The notes under the pieces are model-generated. The model saw nothing but the letters and a program-made list of their open reading frames with translations. It searched no databases and was not told where the DNA came from. A stretch of DNA of 64,000 bases from NCBI GenBank assembly GCA_002428525.1, contig DIWU01000008.1, forward strand, positions 1 to 64,000, in the 5' to 3' direction. Each line of letters opens with the position of its first letter. The stretch's first letter is position 1. Shown in pieces: positions 8,229 through 16,564 of the stretch. A program made the position numbers and the translations under genes. The DNA comes from a bacterium UBP14_UBA6098. Lineage in GTDB: Bacteria; UBP14; UBA6098.

Positions 8229-10345
8229 TTTCCACCGCCTTGTTTGATGAACTTCAGTTCCTTTTCGACGGCGTTCCCGAGGACATCCCTTGCGACGGCA
8301 CGCCATATATGTTCTCCCTGCGGGAGCTTTGAAATATTGATTGTGATCGTGTTCTTTTCGGGATCGTATTCGGTCGGGACCCATTCGCCGTCGATATAGC
8401 TCTGCGGATGGGCGTGTTCGGTGAAGCCGGAAAGGTCGTCGGTCATCGTCGCGGAGAGGGACTTTGCGGCCTTAACACCGTCCTTGTTCTCGAATTCGAG
8501 TTTAGGGGCGGTTGTGTCGATAGCCGTCGTGAAATCCCCGAGTGCGCCGACCATAGCGAAAAGGTTGCGCTCCGCGTCTCGCTCGGCGCTCTCGAAGAAG
8601 GGCTCGCCGCGCCAAACTCGGACGATGCACGACTTTTCCGCGAGGTTATTGAAGGGGTTATTTAAAAAGGTGATTCGCGCTTTCGAGCGGAGCATAGCAC
8701 CGGCGGGTTGAATCGAGAACACAGTCGCGGAGTCGCGCCCGAAGGAATATAGGTTTTCAGCGATAATCAAGGGAAAGAATGTCCCGCCGTTCGGGATACT
8801 CAGCTCGAGGGAGTTCTCGAAGAGCGCGATTTTATCGCCGTCGGAAGCGAGATAGGTATTAGGAGTGAAGAGTGTTTCGGCGCCGGAGACCGAAAGGCCG
8901 AGTTGGCTATCGGGCTGGAAGTCGTAGAGTCGATAGGTGAAGGCGGTTTCGTTCTCGATCTCGGGAAACACGGTCGCGCCGCCAACATGGAGTAGCGGCA
9001 GACCGCCGGGCGGCGAGGCGAAAGCGGCTTTGATCAAAACATAATCCGTTCCGGGAAGGCTCGTCGAGATCGCCGGAAAGGTCGTTTCGGCTGTTCGCCA
9101 AAAAGCGATCGGGTTTTGATTATCGATTTGTCCGATTTGAGCGAATTCGATCTCGCCCTTCGCGGTTGAGGGGGTTCCCTCAATAGGCATTCTCCCTCGA
9201 AGTGTCTTGCCTGTTTTGAGGCGGTATTCGAAGATTAGGCCGGAGGTGTCCGCGCCGGTTAGGTTTGTGGTGAAATACCTTTTGGAGCCCTCCTCCGAGA
9301 CTGCAAGGGCAACCTCCCTCGGCGGTGGGGAGGGCTTGACTTCGATCTTGAGCGTCGAGGCGTTCCCCGCGACATCGGAAAGCGCCAGATCGAACGACAT
9401 CGCAGTGTCGTTGACGGTAACAATCCCCGCGCCTTCAAACGTTCCCTTCAGAAGGCCGATATCCGCGCCGAAGGGGTGTTTCAGCCTGAGGGGCGGCCTT
9501 TTGAGGGCAAACTCTTCCTGAAGGCCGAGGTCGTAAAGTAGCCCGATCTGTCTTGTCATCGAATAGGCGAAGGTGTCGGCGAGAAAATGATAGATAACAG
9601 CGCCGCCATCGCGGAGGACAAGCTCGTGAATTCCGTAGCGGTTGGCGTTTTCCGCGCTTTCGAGATCGAAGGCTTCAACGGCGAGATAAAAGGCGCCATT
9701 GGCTCGAAAGGACACGGCCTTCTTTTCCGCGATCTCGAATCTGACCGGCGAGAAACGGCCGTTTATCGAGGAGTTGTTGCCCCACGGCACCGCCCAGAGC
9801 GCTGAAATCTTCGGGGGGATCACATCGTTGGTGAGATAGCCTAAATATGCAGGGTTAAAATTATTATCCCAGCCCTTTCTCGTCTCGAAGTGAAGATGGG
9901 CGCTTCCGGCGCCGGAGCTACCCGAGAAGGCGAGCGTGTCGCCGGCCTTGAAGGCAAAATCGTCCTTTTTGAACCACAGTTCGGCGGTGTTTGCCTTGTT
10001 CTTCAACTTATGCTCTTCGACTCTGGTCTCGAGCCTCTCGTTGAATGCGCTCAGGTGTGCGAAGACGGCGATAATATCGTCGGACATCTCGTAATAGACG
10101 ACCTTGCCGTAACCCCAAGGGCTTGTGCGGATTCGGGCGATGTTTCCGTCGCGGGGGGCGATGATCGGCATGCCCTCGCCAGATGGTGTTCGGAAGTCGA
10201 TTCCGGCGTGGAAATGGCCGACTCGGAATTCGCCGAAACAGCTTGTGAGCTGGGGCTTGCAGGTCAAGGGCCATATCGGCGCATCCGGTGCGGCGAGGAG
10301 GGCCGAGGCGGCAAGCAGGAAAAACGTTGCGATGAGCGCCCTCAT
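8225..10345 (-). CDS. M23 (LytM-type) metalloendopeptidase with large C-terminal beta region
   Basis: 706 residues. A signal peptide (FFLLAASALLAAPDAP) precedes the LytM domain at about 30-155. Zinc and catalytic residues are intact: H46 and D50 (HFHAGIDF), H97 (FAHLSAF), and H150/H152 (HLHFE). A lysine-rich insertion separates the second and third motifs. The remaining ~550 residues look like several beta-sandwich domains without a family I can name. The enzyme would cut peptidoglycan cross-bridges in the periplasm or at the surface. The start overlaps the stop of the PorV-like gene (ATGA), and the next lipoprotein gene overlaps this stop. Frames extended further upstream run antisense-like through porV and are not credible. 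Confidence 0.88.
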   Translation of the reverse strand: MRALIATFFLLAASALLAAPDAPIWPLTCKPQLTSCFGEFRVGHFHAGIDFRTPSGEGMPIIAPRDGNIARIRTSPWGYGKVVYYEMSDDIIAVFAHLSAFNERLETRVEEHKLKNKANTAELWFKKDDFAFKAGDTLAFSGSSGAGSAHLHFETRKGWDNNFNPAYLGYLTNDVIPPKISALWAVPWGNNSSINGRFSPVRFEIAEKKAVSFRANGAFYLAVEAFDLESAENANRYGIHELVLRDGGAVIYHFLADTFAYSMTRQIGLLYDLGLQEEFALKRPPLRLKHPFGADIGLLKGTFEGAGIVTVNDTAMSFDLALSDVAGNASTLKIEVKPSPPPREVALAVSEEGSKRYFTTNLTGADTSGLIFEYRLKTGKTLRGRMPIEGTPSTAKGEIEFAQIGQIDNQNPIAFWRTAETTFPAISTSLPGTDYVLIKAAFASPPGGLPLLHVGGATVFPEIENETAFTYRLYDFQPDSQLGLSVSGAETLFTPNTYLASDGDKIALFENSLELSIPNGGTFFPLIIAENLYSFGRDSATVFSIQPAGAMLRSKARITFLNNPFNNLAEKSCIVRVWRGEPFFESAERDAERNLFAMVGALGDFTTAIDTTAPKLEFENKDGVKAAKSLSATMTDDLSGFTEHAHPQSYIDGEWVPTEYDPEKNTITINISKLPQGEHIWRAVARDVLGNAVEKELKFIKQGGGK

Positions 10346-11241
10346 TTGCGGGGGCGATAGGAAAGTGTCACTTGGTGGCTGAGGCCGAGTCCCTCGGAGT
10401 AATTGACGAGGGCGTAATCCAGTTCGATGCCGCTCTTCGAGACGCCGAAGCCGGCGGAGATGTTTCTCGTGTCGTGTCCCGGAGTGAAGCCGAGCCGCAG
10501 AGCCGCGAAATCGACCGGCCGATATTCCGCGCCAAGCGCGAACCATCCGGAAAGCCTGTCGGGTTTGATATAGTCCGCCGAAATGGAGCCGTAATCGAGG
10601 ATGTCCGCGGATAAACCCGCGCGATAGGTTAGAGGGTATCTCTCGCGGTATTTGCTGAAGACCACCTCTTTGCCGTGGTTCTGAACCGCGACACCGGCGC
10701 GAAGGAATCGATATCCTCCCGCGGCGCCGATATCGAAAACCCAGCCTTGCCGCGAGTCCTGATCGATACGCTCGTGAATCCATTTCGCGCTCGCGCCGAT
10801 ATCGACGATATTCTGAAATCGTTTCGCCGCAACGAGTTGCATATATAGCTGATGCGAGGCGAAGGTGTAGTCAGGGTTCTCCGTCGGGCCGCTTCTGGCC
10901 TCGATATCGTCCGAATCGATCAGAAAAAGGCGCAACGCTCCGGCCCAGTTTTTGTAAGCCTTTGCAGAATAAATGTTCGAATTGAAGGTCTGAGACTGCA
11001 AGTAACAGTAAGACGCCCCCGCCGCGAAAGCGCTCTCGTCAAAAAGCGATGCCGGATTCGCAAAACCCGCGGATTTCAAACCGCCGTCCGCGCTCGAAGC
11101 GCCGCCTAAGGCCTCGATCTCGGCCGAAGGGGTCAGCCATAAAAAGGCGCCCGCCGGCAAAACCAGATCGCCGTAAATGGTTTGCCCAAGGGCGATCGAG
11201 ACGAAAAAGAAGGCGAATAATATAAATACTTTAAGTTTCAT
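10342..11241 (-). CDS. PorV/PorQ-family outer-membrane beta-barrel protein
   Basis: 299 residues: signal peptide (VFILFAFFFVSIALGQ), the family-typical FLWLTPSAEIEALGGASSA with SAGFANPASLF, then alternating aromatic strands ending in LSHQVTLSYRPRK. This is the pattern of the PorV/PorQ (UPF0164-like) FadL-type barrels. In T9SS, PorV is the shuttle that carries cargo from the translocon to the attachment machinery, and PorQ has a related role. The window also encodes T9SS-type cargo and a PorE-like protein, which supports the link. It is the first gene of the operon with the M23 peptidase. Which of PorV, PorQ or a paralogue it is cannot be told by eye. Confidence 0.78.
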   Translation of the reverse strand: MKLKVFILFAFFFVSIALGQTIYGDLVLPAGAFLWLTPSAEIEALGGASSADGGLKSAGFANPASLFDESAFAAGASYCYLQSQTFNSNIYSAKAYKNWAGALRLFLIDSDDIEARSGPTENPDYTFASHQLYMQLVAAKRFQNIVDIGASAKWIHERIDQDSRQGWVFDIGAAGGYRFLRAGVAVQNHGKEVVFSKYRERYPLTYRAGLSADILDYGSISADYIKPDRLSGWFALGAEYRPVDFAALRLGFTPGHDTRNISAGFGVSKSGIELDYALVNYSEGLGLSHQVTLSYRPRK

Positions 11242-11333
11242 TCTTACCTGTCTTTATTTGGATTATTCACCTAAACTAATCAATTACCATGCCAAACACA
11301 AGCCCGAAAAACCGATTTCTCCCGAGTGACGGG

Positions 11334-11489
11334 GGAGGGGGCGGCCCGACCGAAGGTCGGCGCGAGGCGGCCGATAAAGATTTTTCCCAAAGGCCCGATC
11401 GCGCTTCGGCCGCCTCGCCGGCCCCGCGCCGAAAACTCGGGTGCTTTGAAGAGCTGGATTTCTATTCGGCGCGGGGCGCCGCCCCCTCC
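11334..11489. repeat. Cloverleaf intergenic element, copy 2 (inverted)
   Basis: It fills most of the divergent intergenic stretch 11242-11610. The closing stem is 11334-11345 with 11478-11489. Arms: 11346-11351 with 11355-11360 (ccgacc-gaa-ggtcgg), 11362-11374 with 11406-11418 (13 pairs) and 11421-11433 with 11465-11477 (13 pairs). The short arm comes first, so the element is inverted relative to copies 1 and 3. The flank cccgagtga (11321-11329) also precedes copy 1 (1573-1581). Confidence 0.8.
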
Positions 11490-11546
11490 TCGGGCGGAGT
11501 AGTTCAGCTGAGTTTTGCGCTTGATTATTCATAGTTGAATCATAGG

Positions 11547-11575
11547 TTGACATATAAAGTTGATAGAGTTATATT
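11547..11575 (+). promoter_or_regulatory. Sigma-70-type promoter for the TPR lipoprotein operon
   Basis: TTGACA (11547-11552), a 17-base spacer and TATATT (11570-11575) lie about 35 bases before the gene start at 11611. Confidence 0.7.
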
Positions 11576-11610
11576 CTAAAGATTTATTAAAACCTAACCG
11601 AGGAACTAAG

Positions 11611-12864
11611 ATGAAGAAAGCCCTTGCTATTGCGGTCTTCTGCATTTTTATAGCGGTGGCCGCTATTTCCTGCGCGACTACAACCACCGGAGATCAGGTT
11701 CAAGCTCAAGAGCAAGCCCTCAAGTCGGCCGAAAAGGAGAGAAGCGATTCATTGGATCAAGAGATTAAGATCGCTCTCTCGCTGGGACTCGAGTATTATA
11801 AGAACGCTCAATACAACGACGCGATACCGCATTTTAAAAGGATCATCGACGAGTTAGACCCCGAGGAGATCCGCGCATGGAAATACCTTGCGGATTCCTA
11901 TTTTCGGATGGATCAGCCGGACAGCGCCTTTGCGGTTTACTCGGAGGGAATCGAGCGATTCCCGGCTATCGGATACCTTCACCGCGGCGTGGCGACGCTT
12001 TACCAAAGAAAGGCCTCTGCCGGCAATCCCGAGTATCTCGATAGCGCTATCGCCGAATATAGTTTGGCCTACTCGCTCGACTCTACGGAATCCTATTCTG
12101 CGACGCAGGTGGGTTTAATTCTCCTTTCGCGCGGAATGCTCGATTCTTCGGTTGTATGGTTCAATTATTCCGTTAAGGCGGACTCGAATCAAATCGATAC
12201 ATGGCTGAAGCTCGCCGACCTCTATCTCGTTCGTGGGAATTGGGAGGGAGTTAAGGAATCCTATCGCAATCTGAGTCGTATCGACCCGGAGAATCCCGAG
12301 TATATCCTCAATCTCGGGCGCGCGCAGGCGAATACCGGCGAATACGACAACGCGGTCACCACACTCGATGCATACATCAAAGCCAATCCCAACGATTTCC
12401 GCGGATACCAATATATGGGTCTCGTTCATGCCGCCAAGGGCAAATACGATATGGCTCAGCAGTCCTTTGCCAAGGCGGAAAAGTTGGCCCCGAGCAATGT
12501 TCGCCTTCTGCTCGATATCGCGGACACCTATGTGACTATGAAGAACTACGGCTCAGCCTCGCAATACCTAAACAAAGCCCGATCCTACGATCCGAAATCG
12601 TGTCAGGCGATTATTGTCGAGGGCGATATTTGTGTCGCCAGAGCGCGCGCGGAGGTTCCGCCCGAGGGCGTCGGTGTCAAAGAGAAGCTCCGGTTCGAGT
12701 GTTGCTATGAAATCTATCGGCGCGCGATATGCCCCGAGTGCGACCGCTTCGCGGACATCGCGAGAATGAAGCTTCGCTATCTCGACCAATACATACCGAC
12801 CGCTCAAGAAAAAAAGGAATTCTTCTTCATCCATCCCGAGCTCGAAGGCAAGATCTGCGAATAA
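11611..12864 (+). CDS. TPR-repeat lipoprotein
   Basis: 417 residues. The N-terminus is a lipoprotein signal peptide (lipobox AAISCATTT). A short Gln/Lys/Glu-rich helix leads into about eight TPR units, for example KYLADSYFRMDQPDSAFAVY, LGRAQANTGEYDNAVTTLD and YMGLVHAAKGKYDMAQQSFA. A Cys-containing tail (FECCYEIYRRAICPEC) ends the protein. It would be an envelope-anchored scaffold. It starts the run that includes a second TPR lipoprotein, a sensor kinase and the PorE-like gene. PorE of Bacteroidota has its TPR domain in the same chain, so a separate TPR partner here is plausible. The ATG has a gagga Shine-Dalgarno; an in-frame upstream start at 11560 lacks one and overlaps the promoter. Confidence 0.85.
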   Translation: MKKALAIAVFCIFIAVAAISCATTTTGDQVQAQEQALKSAEKERSDSLDQEIKIALSLGLEYYKNAQYNDAIPHFKRIIDELDPEEIRAWKYLADSYFRMDQPDSAFAVYSEGIERFPAIGYLHRGVATLYQRKASAGNPEYLDSAIAEYSLAYSLDSTESYSATQVGLILLSRGMLDSSVVWFNYSVKADSNQIDTWLKLADLYLVRGNWEGVKESYRNLSRIDPENPEYILNLGRAQANTGEYDNAVTTLDAYIKANPNDFRGYQYMGLVHAAKGKYDMAQQSFAKAEKLAPSNVRLLLDIADTYVTMKNYGSASQYLNKARSYDPKSCQAIIVEGDICVARARAEVPPEGVGVKEKLRFECCYEIYRRAICPECDRFADIARMKLRYLDQYIPTAQEKKEFFFIHPELEGKICE

Positions 12865-12867
12865 AAA

Positions 12868-13620
12868 ATGAAGATTAAAACATCACAGATTCTGTTATTC
12901 TCGATCCTGATCTCGATCGCGGTTTCCGGTTGTTGGACGAGTAGGTCCGAGAAACAATACCTGCTCGCCAAATCCAACTATGACGCAAGCCTCGCCTATT
13001 ATCGCGAGGGCAAGACCGCGCAGGCCAAAGAAGAGATCCTCCTCGCTCTCGAAAAATATCCGGAATTCACGGAAGCGCATATACAATACCAACTTATCCG
13101 CTCGAAAGAGGTCGATTCCAAGACACTTCTCGACGAATACGACAAACTTCTGAAACAAAATCAAAGCGAGGCGCGGTTCCATTTCCTCTATGGCCGTCTC
13201 CTCTCCGACCTCGAAAAACAAGAGGCTGTCTATATGCGGGCGCTTCAGCTCGACGAGAAAAGCCCGTGGGGGCATTTCGGCCTCGGGTGGGTTGCCTTCA
13301 AGAAAAGCGAATACGAAAAGGCGGTCGGTTTCTTCAATAAGGCTATCGAGTTCGACCCCGAGAATCCCCTGTTCCATAACAATTTAGGCGGGGTGTATTA
13401 TTTTATGGGCATGTTCGAGGAGTCGATCGCGGAACTCACCCTCGCGAGGGAACTCGACCCGCTTTATCCCGCGCCCTATGCGAACCTCGCGACGGCCTAT
13501 TACGAACGCGGCGATTTCGATATGGCCGTGGGTATGTTGCAGGAGTATCTGCGGCTCTCGCCGGCCGCCCCCGACGCCAATGAGATCGAGCGCAAGTTAG
13601 TTCAGCTCAGGGGAAAATAG
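12868..13620 (+). CDS. Second TPR-repeat lipoprotein
   Basis: 250 residues starting three bases after the previous stop. Signal peptide with lipobox (ISIAVSGCWTS), then five or so TPR units, clearest in the second half (LGWVAFKKSEYEKAVGFFNK, LGGVYYFMGMFEESIAELTL, LATAYYERGDFDMAVGMLQE). It is probably a periplasm-facing lipid-anchored adaptor that works with the preceding TPR lipoprotein; partners are not shown by sequence. No catalytic motif is seen. Confidence 0.85.
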   Translation: MKIKTSQILLFSILISIAVSGCWTSRSEKQYLLAKSNYDASLAYYREGKTAQAKEEILLALEKYPEFTEAHIQYQLIRSKEVDSKTLLDEYDKLLKQNQSEARFHFLYGRLLSDLEKQEAVYMRALQLDEKSPWGHFGLGWVAFKKSEYEKAVGFFNKAIEFDPENPLFHNNLGGVYYFMGMFEESIAELTLARELDPLYPAPYANLATAYYERGDFDMAVGMLQEYLRLSPAAPDANEIERKLVQLRGK

Positions 13621-13629
13621 AATAAACCC

Positions 13630-14961
13630 ATGTCTTCAAGTCGAAATCGGCTTTCCGGCGACACAACCGGCATATTGGTTGGCTGGACGGCCGCCGCGCT
13701 TTTCCTTGTCCTTATTGGCTTCAACCTTCTGAATTACCTCCAGTATAAAAAGATCGAGCCTGTGCTCTCGAGCCGAATGGGCGAACGGCAGGCCTTCGAG
13801 ACCAAGGCGGTCGCCGATGCGATCAGGCCGGCCAGAATACGATTGGCCGCCGCGGATTCCTCCGGCGCGAACCCCAGATACCTCGCGATGCAGATAGGCG
13901 ATTATCTTGCAAGGGGCGGGTTCAACTCGGTTTCCATCCTCGACACCCTCGGCCGTGTGGCCTTTTCGACGCAGGGCGAAAACCTTCGCGGCGAGATTTA
14001 CCCCTATATCGAAAACGACAGGGGCGCCTTCACAGCCGCGCTCTCGGGCCTTCCAAGGGCGACCGAGCTATATCGTGTCGGCGGCCGCCTCTTCCGCGGC
14101 TCCTACGCCCCGATCTTTGACGAATCGGGGAGGGTTTCGTGGATATTGTCCGTCGAAACCGGCGCGGAATACTTTCAGCTGTTGGCCTCACTACGTAGGA
14201 ATATGTTCCTCTTCGGCCTCCTGTCGATCGTCGTCGCTGTGGCCGGCGGATTAATACTCATCTCGACGGCGATAGTTCTAAGACGAATGGGGCAAAGGTT
14301 ACTCGCGGCATCGACCTTGGCCTCGATGGGGCGGATGGCCGCCGGTGTCGCCCACGATATACGAAACCCCCTCGCGATAATCCGCGGCTCGGCCGAAAGG
14401 CTGTCCAAATCCGCCTCGGAGAACCAAGTGGAGCTTCTGCGATTTATCTCCGAGGAGGCCGGCCGTATCGATTCCACAATCGAGGACTATCTTTCGATCG
14501 CGAGGAGCGAACGGCCGATGCTCATCAAGATCGGCGAGCTCGTGAGTGGAATCATCGAAGGGCTTTCCACGACCGCGACCACTAACCGCGTCACGATCGA
14601 AACCGAGATCGACGACGCGATTGTGATAGCCGCGCCGAAAAGGGCTCTGGAAAGGACTATTTTCAACCTCGTGATGAACTCGATAGAGGCGATGCCCGAC
14701 GGCGGAAGGATCAGGATCGTCGCGACCTCCGGCGGGAAGGATTTCCGCCTCGCGATCTCGGACAACGGCCCCGGTATCAGTGCGAGAATTGCCCGCGATA
14801 TCTTCGATCCCTTTTTCACGACGAAAAAAACCGGCACCGGAATCGGCCTCACAATCGCGAAAAAACTCATTGAGGATGCCGGAGGAACCTTGATTTTAAA
14901 GAGCTTCCGCCCGGGCGAGTGCTCCTTCGAGATCGCTTTTCCAATACGAAATGAGGTTTGA
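13630..14961 (+). CDS. Membrane sensor histidine kinase
   Basis: 443 residues. TM1 at ~15-37, a periplasmic sensor of ~150 residues with a PAS/Cache-like strand pattern (VSILDTLGRVAFST), TM2 at ~193-217, then the HisKA domain with phosphoacceptor H242 in MAAGVAHDIRNPLAIIRG. The catalytic domain has N box NLVMNSIEAM, G1 DNGPGI, F box FDPFFTTK and G2 GTGIGL. No HAMP is obvious. The H-box and ATPase resemble NtrB-like kinases that pair with sigma-54 activators. No response regulator is present in the window. The gene follows the TPR lipoproteins by nine bases, so it may sense an envelope state linked to them (inference). Confidence 0.9.
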   Translation: MSSSRNRLSGDTTGILVGWTAAALFLVLIGFNLLNYLQYKKIEPVLSSRMGERQAFETKAVADAIRPARIRLAAADSSGANPRYLAMQIGDYLARGGFNSVSILDTLGRVAFSTQGENLRGEIYPYIENDRGAFTAALSGLPRATELYRVGGRLFRGSYAPIFDESGRVSWILSVETGAEYFQLLASLRRNMFLFGLLSIVVAVAGGLILISTAIVLRRMGQRLLAASTLASMGRMAAGVAHDIRNPLAIIRGSAERLSKSASENQVELLRFISEEAGRIDSTIEDYLSIARSERPMLIKIGELVSGIIEGLSTTATTNRVTIETEIDDAIVIAAPKRALERTIFNLVMNSIEAMPDGGRIRIVATSGGKDFRLAISDNGPGISARIARDIFDPFFTTKKTGTGIGLTIAKKLIEDAGGTLILKSFRPGECSFEIAFPIRNEV

Positions 14962-14964
14962 ATC

Positions 14965-14981
14965 TTGGCCCGAAAATTGCC
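14965..14981 (+). promoter_or_regulatory. Possible sigma-54 promoter for the PorE-like gene
   Basis: TTGGCCCGAAAATTGCC keeps the GG-N10-GC spacing (14967-14968 and 14979-14980), with a mismatch in the -24 element. It lies about 40 bases upstream of the ATG at 15022. Confidence 0.4.
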
Positions 14982-15021
14982 ATGTTTGTGAATAAACATA
15001 GTTATTAAAGTTTGGACGATA

Positions 15022-16563
15022 ATGAAAAAGTATAACACCTTGATTATTCTTATGATAGCCCTAATTCCGGGTTTGGTCGCGCAGGATGCCGAAAACGACA
15101 CACTTTCTGAGCATGCTAAAAGCGACTTTCTCGCGGACCTCGCCTCGCCGACGAACCTAACCACGGTCAACACGACCCATTCGGATTTCGCGCCCTATGT
15201 CTCGGCCTCGGGTCGGGAGCTATATTTTTCCTCGAACCGCGAGGGCGATCAGGAGGACTTTTTCTATTCCGAGTTCCGGGACAACCGCTGGCAAAACGCT
15301 ATCCCTATCGGCGCGCCGATCAACACCGACGCGAACGAGGGCAGTATGGCGATCTCGGCCGACGGCAACACGATTATCTTCACCGCCTGCGGCCGAAAGG
15401 ACGGCTATGGCGGTTGCGACCTCTATATCTCCGAGCGTGTCCTCGAGGGCTGGAGCGAGCCGCGAAACCTCGGGAACACTGTCAACAGTAGCGGTTGGGA
15501 CGGCCACCCCACTATCTCCGCCGACGGAAATTTCCTGTATTATTCAAGCGACCGCTACGGCGGCTTCGGCGGTCGCGATCTATGGCGCGCCCCCAAGAAA
15601 GACCGCGGTTGGGGCAAGGCGCAGAACCTCGGTTTTCCGATCAACAACGCCCGCGACCAGACAAGCCCCTTTATTCACCCCGACGGGACGACTCTGTATT
15701 TTTCGAGTGCCGGCCACGGCGGCCTCGGGTTGCTCGATGTCTTCAAATCGCAGATGGATTCTTTGGGCAAATGGAGCGATCCGGTCAACCTCGGCCCTCC
15801 GGTGAATACCCCCGGCTCGGACTATTTCTTCAGCGTCCCCGCGAAGGGCGACCTGATCTACTTTTCCAGCGACAGGCTCGGCGGCTACGGCGGCTTCGAT
15901 ATTTACTGGCTACCGCTCTCCGACGCGCTGAGACCCAAGGTTGTTGCGACGCTTTCCGGCTCGGTCAGCGATAAGGATACAAAGGTGCCGCTATTCGCGC
16001 AGATCACGGTCGAGCGGATCTCCACCGGCGAGGTTCTCGCCACGCCGGAAACCAATTCCGAGACCGGGCAGTTTTTTATTGTGCTTCCCGCCGGCGAAAC
16101 CTATGGGATCAGCGTGACGGCCGAGGGCTACGCCTTCTCCAGCGAGCGCTACGATGTCCCTGTCGAGGAGGGCTATCAGGAGTTGAAGATGGATTTCGAG
16201 CTATCGAGGCTGGTTGTGGGCGAGAGCTTCGAGATACGCAATATATTCTTCGATTTCAACTCGGACTCGTTGAGCCCGGAATCGGTTCCGGAGCTGAACC
16301 GCGCGGTCAAACTCCTCAAGGACAACCCCGAGCTTCGCATCGAGATTCAGGGCTTCGCCGACTCGATCGGCACCGCGGAATATAACCTCGATCTCTCGAA
16401 TCGCCGCGCCTTCCGCGTTTTGAAATACCTCGTCGATAACGGAATCGAGAACAAGCGCCTTCGCGCGGAGGGCTTCGGTTCGGCGATGCCGGTCGCGGAC
16501 AATGTCACCGAGGAGGGCAGGCGCTTGAACCGCCGAACCGAGTTCCATATCATCGGAGATTGA
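15022..16563 (+). CDS. PorE-like protein: five-bladed propeller, CRD, OmpA-type peptidoglycan-binding domain
   Basis: 513 residues with signal peptide (IILMIALIPGLVAQ). Residues ~50-305 form five PD40/WD40-like blades, each with a YFSSDR-type strand (SASGRELYFSSNREG, SADGNTIIFTACG, SADGNFLYYSSDRYGG, HPDGTTLYFSSAGHGG, LIYFSSDRLGGYGG). Residues ~312-395 are a carboxypeptidase-regulatory-like (CRD) beta-sandwich. Residues ~405-513 are OmpA_C (FFDFNSDSL, NLDLSNRRAFRVLKYL). The T9SS protein PorE has TPR + propeller + CRD + OmpA_C, so this matches PorE without the TPR. It would anchor the secretion machine to peptidoglycan. Generic OmpA/PD40 proteins are the alternative. Confidence 0.85.
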   Translation: MKKYNTLIILMIALIPGLVAQDAENDTLSEHAKSDFLADLASPTNLTTVNTTHSDFAPYVSASGRELYFSSNREGDQEDFFYSEFRDNRWQNAIPIGAPINTDANEGSMAISADGNTIIFTACGRKDGYGGCDLYISERVLEGWSEPRNLGNTVNSSGWDGHPTISADGNFLYYSSDRYGGFGGRDLWRAPKKDRGWGKAQNLGFPINNARDQTSPFIHPDGTTLYFSSAGHGGLGLLDVFKSQMDSLGKWSDPVNLGPPVNTPGSDYFFSVPAKGDLIYFSSDRLGGYGGFDIYWLPLSDALRPKVVATLSGSVSDKDTKVPLFAQITVERISTGEVLATPETNSETGQFFIVLPAGETYGISVTAEGYAFSSERYDVPVEEGYQELKMDFELSRLVVGESFEIRNIFFDFNSDSLSPESVPELNRAVKLLKDNPELRIEIQGFADSIGTAEYNLDLSNRRAFRVLKYLVDNGIENKRLRAEGFGSAMPVADNVTEEGRRLNRRTEFHIIGD

Positions 16564-16564
16564 T

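Noticed and set aside
8225..10783. Extended 852-codon reading of the M23 gene
   Set aside because: The upstream part overlaps the PorV-like gene and is Arg/Ser-rich shadow sequence. The signal peptide begins at 10345.
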